In this document: piece by piece, positions 26,166 through 37,834 of the stretch
Numbering within the stretch: the first letter of the stretch is position 1
Layout of the letters: each line of letters opens with the position of its first letter
DNA from: DATHRK01 sp035513295
GTDB lineage: Bacteria > Gemmatimonadota > Gemmatimonadetes > Longimicrobiales > RSA9
DNA length: 64,000 bases
Reading direction: 5' to 3'
Assembly: GCA_035513295.1 (NCBI GenBank)
Contig: DATKCH010000097.1
Location: 1 to 64,000 of the forward strand
Translations under genes and position numbers: made by a program
The notes under the pieces: model-generated
The model's input: the letters and a program-made list of their open reading frames with translations, nothing else
The model's database searches: none
What the model was told of the DNA's origin: nothing

Positions 26166-27434
26166 CTAATCCGGAAACGCTCCCCGGCCGGGATAATGCG
26201 CCCGCCCGCCCAGCTCCTCCGCGATGCGGAGCAGCCGGTTGTACTTCGCGACGCGGTCCGTGCGGCTCGCGCTGCCGGTCTTGATCTGGCCGGCGCCCGT
26301 CGCCACCGCCAGGTCGGCTATGAAGGTGTCCTCCGTTTCGCCGGACCGGTGACTGATGACATAGCCGTATCCGGCCTCGCGCGCCATCCTTATGGCCTCG
26401 AGGGTCTCCGTGAGCGTTCCGATCTGATTGACCTTGATCAGGATGGCGTTGGCCGCGCCCGCCTCGATGCCGCGCGCCAGCCGCTCCGGGTTGGTCACGA
26501 AGAGGTCGTCGCCCACGATCTGCACGCGGCCGCCGACGGCCGCGGTCAGGGCTTTCCACCCCGCCCAGTCGTCCTCGTCCAGCGGGTCCTCTATCGAGAC
26601 CAGGGGATAGCGGGCTACCCAGTCGTCCCACAGCTCGGCCATGCCGACCGCGTCGAGCGACGCGCCGTCGATGAGGTAGGCGCCGGCCTCGTGAAACTCG
26701 CTCGCGGCCACGTCCAACGCGAGCGCGATGTCCTCACCCGGCCGGTACCCCGCGCGCTCGATCGCCTCCAGGACGATGTCGAGCGCCGCCTGGTTGCTTG
26801 CGAGGTCCGGCGCGAAGCCGCCCTCGTCGCCGACGTTGGTGGACAGGCCGCGCGAGGTCAGGAGCGCCTTCAGCGCATGGAAGACCTCCACGCCGCCGCG
26901 CAGCGCGGACGCGAAATCCGGCATGCCGACCGGGGCGATCATGAATTCCTGCACGTCGAGGCCGTTGGACGCGTGTGCCCCGCCGTTGAGGATGTTCATG
27001 AGGGGGACGGGCATCAGCGCCGCGTCGTCGCCGCCGAGGTAGCGGTAGAGCGGCACGCCGCGGGCGTTCGCCGCGGCCCTGGCGGTCGCGAGCGATACGG
27101 CGAGGATGGCGTTGGCGCCCAGCGTCGACTTGTTGGCGCTCCCGTCGAGGTCGCGCAGCGCTCCGTCCAGACCCGCCTGGTCCCGAGGATCGCGGCCCGC
27201 CATGGCCGGCGCGATGCGCTCGTTGACGTGCGCCACGGCCCGGTCGACGCCCTTGCCCGCCCAGCGCTCTCCGCCGTCGCGCAGCTCCACCGCTTCGAAC
27301 TCCCCCGTCGAGGCCCCGCTCGGCACCGCCGCGGTGCCGATCGTGCCGTCCTCCAGCACGACGTCGGCTTCGACCGTAGGGTTGCCGCGGGAGTCCAGGA
27401 TCATGCGTCCATGGACGGCCCGAATCCGGCTCAA
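26166..27434 (-). CDS. eno: Enolase
   Basis: Glycolytic enzyme of 422 residues that interconverts 2-phosphoglycerate and phosphoenolpyruvate. It has IRAVHGRMILDSRGNPTVEA at the start, the loop GASTGEFEAVELRDG, catalytic Glu204 in VGDEGGFAPDL, metal-binding residues in SIEDPLDEDDWAGW, catalytic Lys334 in LIKVNQIGTLTETL, and SHRSGETEDTFIADLAV. The start is a TTG at 27434 that overlaps the plsC stop (TTGA) and gives the family N-terminus; GAGGGG lies upstream. An ATG at 27404 would remove the first conserved strand. It sits between plsC and ftsB. Confidence 0.97.
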   Translation of the reverse strand: MSRIRAVHGRMILDSRGNPTVEADVVLEDGTIGTAAVPSGASTGEFEAVELRDGGERWAGKGVDRAVAHVNERIAPAMAGRDPRDQAGLDGALRDLDGSANKSTLGANAILAVSLATARAAANARGVPLYRYLGGDDAALMPVPLMNILNGGAHASNGLDVQEFMIAPVGMPDFASALRGGVEVFHALKALLTSRGLSTNVGDEGGFAPDLASNQAALDIVLEAIERAGYRPGEDIALALDVAASEFHEAGAYLIDGASLDAVGMAELWDDWVARYPLVSIEDPLDEDDWAGWKALTAAVGGRVQIVGDDLFVTNPERLARGIEAGAANAILIKVNQIGTLTETLEAIRMAREAGYGYVISHRSGETEDTFIADLAVATGAGQIKTGSASRTDRVAKYNRLLRIAEELGGRAHYPGRGAFPD

Positions 27435-28222
27435 CGCGCCCCTCTGGAGCGGTAGCGCGCGCGCGGGAGGCGGGCCGCGGCCGGGGCGACCTGTCCGGAT
27501 TCGACCCTGCGCGGTTCGGGCGCGTCCCCGGGTTCGCGCAGCCCCGCGATGGCCGAGCGCGCGGCGACCATCGCGGCGTCCACGCCGTCGGTTGGCGCCG
27601 GGATGGGCGTCCCGTAGCGCACCGTCACCAGACCCGCGCGTACGCGCCAGGAGCCCTTGGGCATGACCGACCGGGTACCGCTGACGGCCGCCGGGTGCAG
27701 CTCCACTCCGGATTTCCTCGAGAGCATGAAGGCGCCCTTCTTGAAGGAAAGCAGCGCCCCGTCGGGCGAGCGCGTGCCCTCGGGAAAGATCACGACGGCG
27801 GCGTCCTCGCCGGCCATGCGTGCGGCCGCGTCGTCGAGCGAGCGGATGGCGGCCTGGCGGTCGCTCCGGTCGATGGAGATATGGCCAGCGACCTTCCACG
27901 CGCGCCCGAACAGCGGGATGCGCTCCAACTCCTTCTTGGCGACGAAGTGGAAGGTCTTCGGCATGCTCGCCGAGATGGCGAACACGTCGTACCAGGACTG
28001 GTGGTTGCTGACGACGATCTGCGGGCGCACGGGTGACAGGGTCTCCACTCCCTCGACACGCAGCGTGACGCCCGTCGCACGGAGGATCCAGCGCGACCAG
28101 CTGCGCGCGGCCCACGGGTAAATCCTGCCCCGTACGCCGAGCAGGGAAGCCACGATCACGAGGCTCGCCATGAGAACCGTCGCGACCAGGCCGTTCAGCC
28201 CGACCCAGAACGTGCGAATCAC
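27431..28222 (-). CDS. plsC: 1-acyl-sn-glycerol-3-phosphate acyltransferase
   Basis: Membrane enzyme of 263 residues that adds the second acyl chain to lysophosphatidic acid in phospholipid synthesis. A hydrophobic N-terminus (residues 8-30) precedes the acyltransferase motifs: NHQSWYD (HX4D) near residue 73, FVAKKELERIPLFG, and FPEGTRSPDGALLSFKKGAF near 150. The C-terminal 35 residues are Arg- and Pro-rich and not conserved. The GTG start overlaps the thiL stop (GTGA) and the stop overlaps the eno TTG. Confidence 0.95.
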   Translation of the reverse strand: MIRTFWVGLNGLVATVLMASLVIVASLLGVRGRIYPWAARSWSRWILRATGVTLRVEGVETLSPVRPQIVVSNHQSWYDVFAISASMPKTFHFVAKKELERIPLFGRAWKVAGHISIDRSDRQAAIRSLDDAAARMAGEDAAVVIFPEGTRSPDGALLSFKKGAFMLSRKSGVELHPAAVSGTRSVMPKGSWRVRAGLVTVRYGTPIPAPTDGVDAAMVAARSAIAGLREPGDAPEPRRVESGQVAPAAARLPRARYRSRGAR

Positions 28223-29169
28223 GCGGACGTCCCCTCGAGGTGATCGAATCCACCGCGGCGTAGCGGCAGCTCCCGTCCATCCGCGCCGCGAAGGTACACC
28301 CCCGCTCCCGCGCGCACCACACCGACGCGGGTCAGTTCGACCCCGAAACGCTCGGAGAATTCCCCCGCGACTTCGGCCATGCCATCGGGCGCTGCAGCGA
28401 TCAGGAGCTCGTAGTCCTCACCGCCGTGCAGCGCCGACTCCAGCGTCGCGCCGGCCTCCTCGGCGACCGGGATGGCGGCAGCGTCCAGCGTGATCGCCAC
28501 GCCCGACGCCTCGGCGACGTGGCCGCCGTCGCTGGAAAGTCCGTCCGAGAGGTCGATGAGCGCGTTCGCGAGGCCTCGCGCCGCGAGCCAGGCCGCCTCC
28601 TGGACGCGCGCGGTAGGCGCGGCGAACGCGCTCCGCGCGGCTGGGCTCGGCGCCGCCCCGCGTTCCCATTCCCGCACGGCCGCGGCCGCGCCGCCGAGGC
28701 GGCCGGTGACCCAGAGCTCGTCCCCCGGCCGGGCCCCGGCTCGCCGGACGGGCGCGGGGCAGCGTCCGATCGCGACGACATCCAGGGCCAGCACCCCGCC
28801 GCGCGAAAGATCGCCCCCGAGCAGGCCGGCTCCCACGCGCTCGGCGCCGTCGATGACTCCACCGGCCACCGCCAGCGCCTCCTCCTCTCCGAGCGCCGGG
28901 CCGAGGCAGAGCGCCAGCAGCACGCCCGAGGGCTCGGCCGCCATCGCCGCAAGGTCGCTCAGCGCCGCGGTCGCCGCTCGGAATCCGATCTCGGCCTCCG
29001 ACAACCACGAGCGGCGGAAGTGGACGCCCTCGACGGACAGGTCGTTGCCCACCGCCAGCGCGCCGCCGGCGAGCACGGCGCAGTCGTCGCCCGCATCGAC
29101 GAGCACGTCGTCCGGAACGACGCTCCGGGCCGCCAGGATCCTCGCGATGAGCGCGAACTCGCGGGCCAA
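28219..29169 (-). CDS. thiL: Thiamine-monophosphate kinase
   Basis: Phosphorylates thiamine monophosphate to the active diphosphate. Visible motifs of the PurM-like fold: GDDCAVL, AVGNDLSVEGVHFRRSW, GLLGGDLSRGG, ALIDLSDGLSSDGGHVA and LHGGEDYELLIA. Start choice is difficult. No ATG or GTG precedes the conserved opening (LAREFALIARILAARSVVPD), so I take the TTG at 29169 (316 residues); the CTG at 29175 is an alternative. A longer reading would overlap the end of the propeller gene. No thiamine riboswitch or other thi gene is seen nearby. Confidence 0.9.
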   Translation of the reverse strand: MAREFALIARILAARSVVPDDVLVDAGDDCAVLAGGALAVGNDLSVEGVHFRRSWLSEAEIGFRAATAALSDLAAMAAEPSGVLLALCLGPALGEEEALAVAGGVIDGAERVGAGLLGGDLSRGGVLALDVVAIGRCPAPVRRAGARPGDELWVTGRLGGAAAAVREWERGAAPSPAARSAFAAPTARVQEAAWLAARGLANALIDLSDGLSSDGGHVAEASGVAITLDAAAIPVAEEAGATLESALHGGEDYELLIAAAPDGMAEVAGEFSERFGVELTRVGVVRAGAGVYLRGADGRELPLRRGGFDHLEGTSA

Positions 29170-29218
29170 GGTCAGTGCGCCCGCGGCGCGCCGGCGCGCG
29201 CCCGCGGCGGCATGGAGC

Positions 29219-30790
29219 TCATCGCTCCGCCCGGATGAGCAGGGCGCCGACAGGCGTCGCCGCCCAGACCCCGCCGGCGCCCACGCCCACATCGGAGACG
29301 GGCCCCACCGGGATGTCGTTGCCCACGTCGTAGCGCACGAGATCCCCCGAGCGCGGGTCCCAGCCCCGCAAGCCCTCGGCGCCGGCCAGCCAGAGGCGAC
29401 CGCCGGCCGCCCGCAGCCGCGCTTGCGAGCCGCCGCCGCTCAGTGGCGGGGTCGGTGATCCGGGCCTGTCCACGCGGCGCACGGCGTCGTCGAACGCGGC
29501 GTACACCGCCCCGTCGAGCGTGGCGATCGAAAAAGAGCGCGCGCCCAGGCGCGGATCCCCGTCCGCGAGTCGCGCCAGGTCGGTCGCCGCCTCCCCAGCG
29601 GCCGCGCCGACCGCCCGGAGCACGCCCGCGTCGGTCGCGAGCCAGAGGTCACCGCCGGCCACCGTGAGGCCCGCGACGCGCAGTCCGGGCGCCACCACTT
29701 GACCGGCGACCCCGCCGGCGTCGACCGAAACCGCTCCCCGACGCGTGCCCGCCCAAACGCCCCCCGCCGTCGGTGCCAGACTCAGGGCCGCCGCGTCCGG
29801 CAGACCGTCCTCGACACCCAGGCGCGACCACCTACCGCTCCCGGGATCGAGGAAGTAGAGCCCATCTGCGGCGGCGGCCCAGAGACGACCGCCCGACTCG
29901 ACCATATCTCGAACGCGCCCGGCCGGCGCGCCGTGGAGGGACCCCTCCCACTGCAGCCAGCGATCGAGGGAGTGATCGGATCGCGCGACGCCCTGACGGC
30001 GGGTTCTCGCGTCGCCCCCGAACCAGATCGCGTCTGGCGTGACGAGCACCGAAGCCACGCCCCGCCCGGGTATGCCGTAGACGTAGTGGCGCGTGTCGGC
30101 CGCGAAGTCGCTGTAGCGAAACACGTAGCCGCCGTATGAGGCGATCCACACGTCCGGAGAGCCGATGAGGGTCAGGGCGTCGGTGACCGGCCACGACCTT
30201 CCGGTTTCGTCGACGGTGAGGGTGCGCCCCCTCGAGCGCAGCAGAGGATCGTCCAGCGGGTCGACCGAGCCCCGGGGCGGCGGCGACACGCCGCGCGGCA
30301 ACGGGCGCGGTTGGAAGGAACCCCGTTCCAGCAGCGACCACCCGCGGGAGTCTCGCACGAACACCGAGCCGGTGGCGTCGCGCGAGAACGCGATCTCGAA
30401 CACGGGAGGCGCAAGCGCGGATCCCTCGTCCTCCCAGCGGCCGAAGAACGAAGAGTAGCTGAAGAGCCCGCCGTTCACGGTCGCCATCCACAGTTCGTCG
30501 GCGAGGGGGTCGTAGGCGAGAGCCGTGGGGTCCGCCGCGACCGGGAAGCCGTCCTCCGCGGTGATCGGGTCGAGCCAGCGTTCCTGGCTCACGTCGAAGA
30601 CCGCGATGCCTGCGGATGTGCCGGCGAACAGCCGCCTCTGATCCGTCGCGAGAGCGCTCATCTGGGAGAAATCGGAGATCAGTACGCGATCCTCCGGCCG
30701 CCAGTTGCCCCGCTGAGCGGCGAGGGGCCACGCACCCGCCCAAGCGCACGCCACGGCCGTGGGGACGAGAAGAGAGCGTCGCATCATCAT
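29219..30790 (-). CDS. Exported beta-propeller protein (two-component-regulator-propeller type)
   Basis: Exported protein of 523 residues with a signal peptide (LLVPTAVACAWAGAWPLAA). The rest is a series of about ten repeats that place a W or L before the pattern AGT..G or WLAT..GVL, for example LFAGTSAGIAVFDVSQERWL, ELWMATVNGGLFSYS, IWFGGDARTRRQGVARS, LWAAAADGLYFLDPGSGRWS and VWAGTRRGAVSV. This is the form of the reg_prop beta-propeller seen in hybrid sensor proteins, but no kinase or output domain is attached. It may be an envelope-bound sensor or scaffold; the partner is unknown. Three in-frame ATGs (30784-30790) are possible starts. Confidence 0.75.
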   Translation of the reverse strand: MMMRRSLLVPTAVACAWAGAWPLAAQRGNWRPEDRVLISDFSQMSALATDQRRLFAGTSAGIAVFDVSQERWLDPITAEDGFPVAADPTALAYDPLADELWMATVNGGLFSYSSFFGRWEDEGSALAPPVFEIAFSRDATGSVFVRDSRGWSLLERGSFQPRPLPRGVSPPPRGSVDPLDDPLLRSRGRTLTVDETGRSWPVTDALTLIGSPDVWIASYGGYVFRYSDFAADTRHYVYGIPGRGVASVLVTPDAIWFGGDARTRRQGVARSDHSLDRWLQWEGSLHGAPAGRVRDMVESGGRLWAAAADGLYFLDPGSGRWSRLGVEDGLPDAAALSLAPTAGGVWAGTRRGAVSVDAGGVAGQVVAPGLRVAGLTVAGGDLWLATDAGVLRAVGAAAGEAATDLARLADGDPRLGARSFSIATLDGAVYAAFDDAVRRVDRPGSPTPPLSGGGSQARLRAAGGRLWLAGAEGLRGWDPRSGDLVRYDVGNDIPVGPVSDVGVGAGGVWAATPVGALLIRAER

Positions 30791-30848
30791 TCGATGTACC
30801 GCGGAGAGCACGTCGCGTGCCCGGTGGCCCCCGACGGCGGATGGCCCG

Positions 30849-32402
30849 TCAGCGCGGCGGGGGCTGATCGAAGACCACGAAGGGAAACGGAGGATCGTAC
30901 GATTCCGGAGCCGGCCCCGCGACGATGCGGGCCACTTCTTCCGCCAGGTCGGCGGGCGAAAGCGCTCTCGCGTAGTTCAGTTGCGCGGCGGCGAGGGCGC
31001 TCAATCCGAGCGCCGCGGCCGCCGCGTCGGCCGGGGCGGCGCCCTGCGCCAGCAGCCCACCCGTCAGCCCGGCCAGGTGGTCGCCCATGCCGGCCTTGGC
31101 GAAATCCGAGCTCGCGCCGGCGTCTATACGCACCGGCTGTCCGGCCGTCGCCACGACGCTCGGGGAGCCCTTCAGGAGCAGCGTGCCGCCGTTCCGGTCG
31201 ACGAACTCCCGGGCGGCCAGGACGGGGTCGCCACGCGCCGCCTCCGAGCCTCCGGACCAGAGGCGTCCGAACTCGCCAGGGTGCGGAGTCAGGACCAGCG
31301 GCCGGGCGAACGCCGCCGCGCGCAGGTCGCCGTCTCCGCCGATCAGGGTGAGGGCGTCGGCGTCCAACACCGTCGGCAGGTCTCCGGTCTCCTCGAATAG
31401 CCATCCGAGCAGCTCCCCATCGGCGACGGACGTGCCCATGCCCGGCCCCGCCAGGAGGGCATCGGACCCCCGGGCGGCCTCGCGCACGGCCCGCTCGTCC
31501 TCGCGTGGCACGAAGAGCGCATCGGGGACCGCTTCCTGGATCACGGAGCGGTTCTCCTGCGCGGAAATCACGCGCACCAGCCCCGTCCCCGCGCGCACCG
31601 CGGAGCGGGCCGCCAGAACCGCGGCGCCCGCCATGTCGAGGCGGCCCGCGCACACCAGGAGGGACCCCACCTCGTACTTGTGGGCGCCGTACCGTCTCGG
31701 CGGCAGCCGGGCCAGGGCCCAGGCGGGAGTGATCGCCTCGGCGCCCGCGACATCCCTCACGGGCGGGAAGCCGATCTCGATGGCGAGCAGGCGGCCGCAG
31801 TGGGAGCGGCCGGGAGGACGCAACAGGCCGCGTTTGGGCCAGCCGAAGCAGATGGTGAGGTCCGCGCGGACGGCCACGGCCTCCGGGGACGCTCCCTCCG
31901 TCTGCCCGGGAAGTTCGCCCCTGTCCGGATCTACGCCCGACGGCAGGTCGAGCGCCACGACCGGCCGCCCGCTCCGATTCAGCGCCTCGATCGCGGCAGG
32001 CGCCCGGCCGCGGGGCGCGCCACGGGAGCCCGTTCCGAGAATCCCATCCACCAGCACCGAAGCCGATGCGAACGCGGCGTCGGAGAAGTCTACGCGCGGG
32101 AGCTCGAAGGAGTGGCCCACAGCCGACGCGGGCGCCTCGGACCCCGCCTGTACCCACGCGACTTCGCGCCCCCATGCCCGCAGGTTGCGCAGAAGGACGA
32201 GCGCGTCGCCGCCGTTGTTGCCCGACCCCACGGCCGCCACGACGGGACCCGCCGGATAGAGGAGCTGCACGAGCAGCGCGGCGCTCCTGCCCGCGTTCTC
32301 CATCAGCACCCGGGCGGGGATGCCGTGGAGCTCGCGAGCCGCGCGGTCCAGCGCCTCCGCCTCCGCGGCGCTCGGCAGCCAGACGCGCGAACGCCCCCAC
32401 AC
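30849..32402 (-). CDS. nnr: Bifunctional NAD(P)H-hydrate epimerase / ADP-dependent hydrate dehydratase
   Basis: Repairs damaged nicotinamide cofactors. The N-terminal YjeF domain (residues 1-220) epimerises NAD(P)HX and has VGSGNNGGDALVLLRNL, GTGSRG and LDLPSGVDPDRGE. The C-terminal kinase-like domain (about 235-510) dehydrates the S form and has AHKYEVGSLLVCAGRLDMAG, then VRAGTGLVRV, LDADAL, LTPHPGEFGRL, LLKGSPSVV and AGMGDHLAGLTGGLLAQG with the catalytic Asp. The last motif is usually GTGD or GSGD; here it is GMGD. The GTG at 32402 gives the common length of 517 residues. Confidence 0.93.
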   Translation of the reverse strand: MWGRSRVWLPSAAEAEALDRAARELHGIPARVLMENAGRSAALLVQLLYPAGPVVAAVGSGNNGGDALVLLRNLRAWGREVAWVQAGSEAPASAVGHSFELPRVDFSDAAFASASVLVDGILGTGSRGAPRGRAPAAIEALNRSGRPVVALDLPSGVDPDRGELPGQTEGASPEAVAVRADLTICFGWPKRGLLRPPGRSHCGRLLAIEIGFPPVRDVAGAEAITPAWALARLPPRRYGAHKYEVGSLLVCAGRLDMAGAAVLAARSAVRAGTGLVRVISAQENRSVIQEAVPDALFVPREDERAVREAARGSDALLAGPGMGTSVADGELLGWLFEETGDLPTVLDADALTLIGGDGDLRAAAFARPLVLTPHPGEFGRLWSGGSEAARGDPVLAAREFVDRNGGTLLLKGSPSVVATAGQPVRIDAGASSDFAKAGMGDHLAGLTGGLLAQGAAPADAAAAALGLSALAAAQLNYARALSPADLAEEVARIVAGPAPESYDPPFPFVVFDQPPPR

Positions 32403-32469
32403 GACCGGTGGAGGCGCAAGGCGTCCCGCGCCCCTCAAGCCCACGGACGCGGAGTTCCCGAGGGCGCCC

Positions 32470-32664
32470 TTACTTGTAGCTCTGGCTGATGGTCCGGCCG
32501 AAGCTGATTTCGCCGTTGTCGATCCGGATGTTGAATCCGCATTCCGGGTCCGAACACACCCAGGCCTTGTACGTGATAGGAGCTCCCTCCCGTCCGTAGT
32601 CGGACAGGGGGAGCATTTGCCCATTGCCGCATTTGCGGCATGCTGGAAATTCCCGATCCGCCAT
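32470..32664 (-). CDS. Small zinc-ribbon protein, 64 residues
   Basis: Protein of 64 residues with two Cys pairs, CRKCG at residues 9-13 and CSDPECG near 37-43, forming a probable zinc ribbon; the end (FNIRIDNGEISFGRTISQSY) is beta-like. Function unknown. AGGGGAGGGG five bases before the ATG is a very strong ribosome site and supports a real gene. It lies between a Minf_1886-type gene and nnr. Confidence 0.75.
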   Translation of the reverse strand: MADREFPACRKCGNGQMLPLSDYGREGAPITYKAWVCSDPECGFNIRIDNGEISFGRTISQSYK

Positions 32665-32775
32665 GGAAGCCCCTCCCCTCATCGTACTGAAATGGCGCGC
32701 GCGCCACGCGACGCCCGCGTCTTCACCCCGCCGCAGCGGATTCGCTCGAAATCTCGGCCTCGTCGCCCGAGCTTC

Positions 32776-33156
32776 TCAGATGGATGCGCCCCAGGGATAG
32801 TCACGCTCGAACACGTCTTTGAAATCGAATACCCCGAGGAAGTCGGCGAGGCAATCCTCGTCCTGCTTGATGAGGATGCCGCACTCGACGAGCGCGAATA
32901 CTATCTCTCCCACGTCCTCGGTGCTTCGGATTCCCCAGTGTTCGAGCACGGTGCGCGCCATGGGGCCGAACCGATCGATGGCGAGATCCCGCACGCCCTC
33001 AGCCAACTCCCGTCCCGTGATGTGACGCGTTTCTTCCAGGCGCTGCAGTACGAAGTGCAGCGCCGAGATGAGAAACACGTAAGCCGTCTCCCGGTAACGC
33101 GGATTGCGCTCCCGCAGCCGGTCCATCACCTGTTCGTCCAGGACGAGACTGCCCAT
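32776..33156 (-). CDS. Minf_1886 family protein
   Basis: Protein of 126 residues that matches the Minf_1886 family over its length: RNPRYRETAYVFLISALHFV, RHITGRELAEGVRDLAIDRF, GPMARTVLEHWGIRSTEDVG, EIVFALVECGILIKQDEDCL and ADFLGVFDFKDVFE. The family is widespread in Verrucomicrobia, Planctomycetes and Gemmatimonadota, and its function is unknown. There is no signal peptide or membrane helix. It follows glyA by 155 bases. Confidence 0.88.
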   Translation of the reverse strand: MGSLVLDEQVMDRLRERNPRYRETAYVFLISALHFVLQRLEETRHITGRELAEGVRDLAIDRFGPMARTVLEHWGIRSTEDVGEIVFALVECGILIKQDEDCLADFLGVFDFKDVFERDYPWGASI

Positions 33157-33311
33157 TCCTGTCTCGCTTCAGAATGCGCCACGGTCGGGAATCGCCGCGG
33201 CCCGGTTACGCCGTAATGTGCAAACGGTCGCCCTCCAGCGCCAGCGGGACCATCCGCGCCGCCCGGCGCCCGGTTCGGGCCTCCCGCGCCGGTGTAACTG
33301 GCCCCGCCCCT

Positions 33312-34621
33312 TCAAACCGCGACCGGCGCGGCGCGCGCGCGCAGGGTCGGATAGAGCGGAAAGCGCTCCACCAGCTCCGCGACGGCGGCGCCGACGGCGT
33401 CCGCCACGGTGTCATCCTCGGGCGCGTCCAGGACATCGGCAATCCACCCGGCGACCGCGTCCATCTCCTCCAACCCCATCCCGCGCGTGGTCAGCGCCGC
33501 GGTGCCGATGCGCACGCCGGAGGTCACGAACGGCGACCGCCGCTCCCCGGGGACCGTGTTCTTGTTGGTCGTGATGCCCGCTCGCTCCAGCGCCGCCTCC
33601 GCGTCCTTGCCCGTGAGGTCGCGCTCACCGAGGTCCAGGAGGATCAGGTGGTTATCGGTGCCTCCGCTGACCAGGCCGTACCCGCGCGCGAGGAGCCCTT
33701 CCGCGAGCCTCCGGGCGTTGCCGACGACGGCCTGGGCGTAGTCCGAGAACTCCCCGCGCAGGGCCTCGCCGAACGCGACCGCCTTGGCCGCGATTACGTG
33801 CATGAGCGGGCCTCCCTGCATGCCCGGAAAGACCGCCTTGTCCACCGCCTTGGCCCAGTCCACCGTCGTGAGCACGAACCCGCCCCGCGGGCCCCGGAGC
33901 GTCTTGTGGGTCGTGCTCGTGACGATGTCGGCGTGCGGGACCGGACTGGGGTGCGCCCCGCCGGCCACCAGCCCCGCGATGTGCGCCATGTCCACGACGA
34001 GCACCGCGTCGACCTCGCGTGCGATCGCACCGAACGATTCGAAGTCGATGGTCCTGGGATAGGCGCTGGCCCCCGCCACGATCACCTTCGGCCTCTCGCT
34101 GCGTGCCAGGTCGCGGACCTGGTCGTAGTCGAGCCTGCCCGTGGACTCGTCCACGCCGTAGGCGACGATCCGGTAGAGCTGTCCGCTGAAATTGACCGGA
34201 GACCCGTGCGTGAGGTGTCCTCCGTGCGAGAGGTCCATCCCCAGGAGCGTCTCGCCCGGCTTCAGCGCGGCGAAATACGCCGCCATGTTCGCCTGCGCCC
34301 CGGAATGCGGCTGCACGTTGGCGTGGTCCGCGCCGAAGAGCCGCTTCGCCCGGTCGATGGCGAGGTTCTCCGCCCGGTCGACGACGTCGCAGCCCCCGTA
34401 GTAGCGCCGGCCGGGATAGCCCTCCGCGTATTTGTTCGTGGGCACGGTCCCCATCGCCTCGAGGACCGCGCGCGAGGTGAAGTTCTCGCTCGCGATGAGC
34501 TCCAGGCCGCCGTGCTGGCGCTCCGCTTCGTCGCGGATCACGTTGAAGATTTCGGGATCGCCTAGCCTCAGCGCCTGCATGGCCCCCTCCGAGCCCTCGA
34601 TCGCCGCGGCGTCCCCCCGAC

Positions 34622-34625
<4 letters not shown>
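33312..34625 (-). CDS. glyA: Serine hydroxymethyltransferase
   Basis: Pyridoxal phosphate enzyme of 437 residues that interconverts serine and glycine while loading methylene-tetrahydrofolate. Motifs: LELIASENFTSRAVLEAMG, NKYAEGYPGRRYYGGCDVVD, LFGADHANVQPHSGAQANMA, the PLP lysine in VTSTTHKTLRGPRGG, and GMQGGPLMHVIAAKAVA. The ATG at 34625 overlaps the dehydrogenase stop upstream (ATGA). The protein has a C-terminal Ala/Arg-rich tail that is not conserved. It is co-transcribed with an amino acid dehydrogenase. Confidence 0.97.
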
Positions 34626-35677
<1,052 letters not shown>

Positions 35678-35738
35678 GTCCTCTCCAGGTTGGGGTGCCC
35701 GCGCGAGGCGCGGGCATCGGATGCGCCCCGCGGCGGAC

Positions 35739-36875
35739 TCAGTCGTCGTAGAGCGAGCGCGCGATGATGACGCGCTGGATCTCGTTGGTGCCTTCGTAGA
35801 TCTCGGTCGCCTTGGCGTCCCGCATCAGCTTCTCCACCGGGTAGTCCCGCATGTAGCCGTACCCGCCGAAGATCTGCACCGCCTGAGTGGTGATCCACAT
35901 GGCGTTCTCGCTGGCGAATAGCTTCGCCATGGCCGCGTGGGCGGGAGTCGGCTCGGACCCCGCCCATCCCAGCAGGGCCGACGCCGCTGCCGCGCGCGTC
36001 GCCATGTCGGCGAGCTTGAACTGGATGGCCTCGAAGTGCCTCAGCGACGTGCCGAACTGCTCGCGCTCGTCGGCGTACGCGCGCGCGTGCTCCAGCGCCG
36101 CGCGCGCGATCCCGACCGCCTGCGCGGCGATCCCCAGCCGGCCGACCCGCAGCCCGTCCATCGCGAGCTCCATCCCCTGCCCCGCGTCCCCGAGGAGCGC
36201 GTCGCCGGGCAGTCGCAAGTCCTCCAACTCGACGGCGAGAATCTCGACGGAGCGCAGGCCCATGGTGGTTTCGCGCGCGCCGATGACGAAGCCATCGGCG
36301 CCCGTCGGGACGAGGAACATGCCGAACGTCGCCGGTCCGCCGCCGCCCTCGTCCGTGCGCGCGACGACCAGGGCTAGCCCCGCGCTGCGGGCGTTGGTGA
36401 CCCATTTCTTGGTTCCGGACAGCACCCACTCGTCGCCGTCCCGGCGCGCTTTCGTCTCCACCGCGCGCGCGTCGCTCCCGGCGCCCGGCTCCGAAAGCGC
36501 GAAGCAGGCGGTGAGCGCGCCGCTGGCCAGCTCGGACAGCCAGCGCGCCCGCTGGGCGTCGCTCCCGTATTCCTGGATCAGCCGCACGCCGAACGCGCTG
36601 TGGATGGACAGGGTCAGGCCGACCGCGGGCTCGCCCCACGAAAGCTCCTCCAGGACGGCCAGGTAGGTGGGCAGGTCGAAGTCCAGGCCGCCATACTCCG
36701 CCCGCGCGAGAAGGCCCCAGAATCCGAGCTCCGCCATGTGCGCCAGCGCGGCCGGGTCGATCGCCCGCGCGGCATCCCACGATTCCACGTGCGGCCGCAG
36801 CTCGGCGGTGGCGAAATCGCGCGCGAGCGCGCGGACCTGCGCCAGTTCGCCGCTCGCGGTCTCCACCGCGCTCAT
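35739..36875 (-). CDS. Acyl-CoA dehydrogenase
   Basis: FAD enzyme of 378 residues that forms the 2,3-double bond of acyl-CoA. The usual three domains are visible: helical N-terminus (LGFWGLLARAEYGGLDFDLP), beta domain with CFALSEPGAGSDARAVETKA and KKWVTNARSAG, and helical C-terminus with GMELAMDGLRVGRLGIAAQA, QIFGGYGYMRDYPVEKLMRD and the catalytic Glu region ATEIYEGTNEIQRVIIAR. Substrate chain length cannot be read, but the neighbours suggest short-chain or branched-chain substrates. Confidence 0.96.
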   Translation of the reverse strand: MSAVETASGELAQVRALARDFATAELRPHVESWDAARAIDPAALAHMAELGFWGLLARAEYGGLDFDLPTYLAVLEELSWGEPAVGLTLSIHSAFGVRLIQEYGSDAQRARWLSELASGALTACFALSEPGAGSDARAVETKARRDGDEWVLSGTKKWVTNARSAGLALVVARTDEGGGGPATFGMFLVPTGADGFVIGARETTMGLRSVEILAVELEDLRLPGDALLGDAGQGMELAMDGLRVGRLGIAAQAVGIARAALEHARAYADEREQFGTSLRHFEAIQFKLADMATRAAAASALLGWAGSEPTPAHAAMAKLFASENAMWITTQAVQIFGGYGYMRDYPVEKLMRDAKATEIYEGTNEIQRVIIARSLYDD

Positions 36876-36918
36876 GCGCGCCGAGCCCGCGCGCGAGCGT
36901 TAGGTCCGGACATCCCGG

Positions 36919-37827
<909 letters not shown>

Positions 37828-37834
37828 ACGCGTA

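Noticed and set aside
33206..33442. Small minus-strand frame overlapping the end of glyA
   Set aside because: No ribosome site, overlaps conserved glyA sequence, and the product is Arg/Ser-rich shadow sequence.
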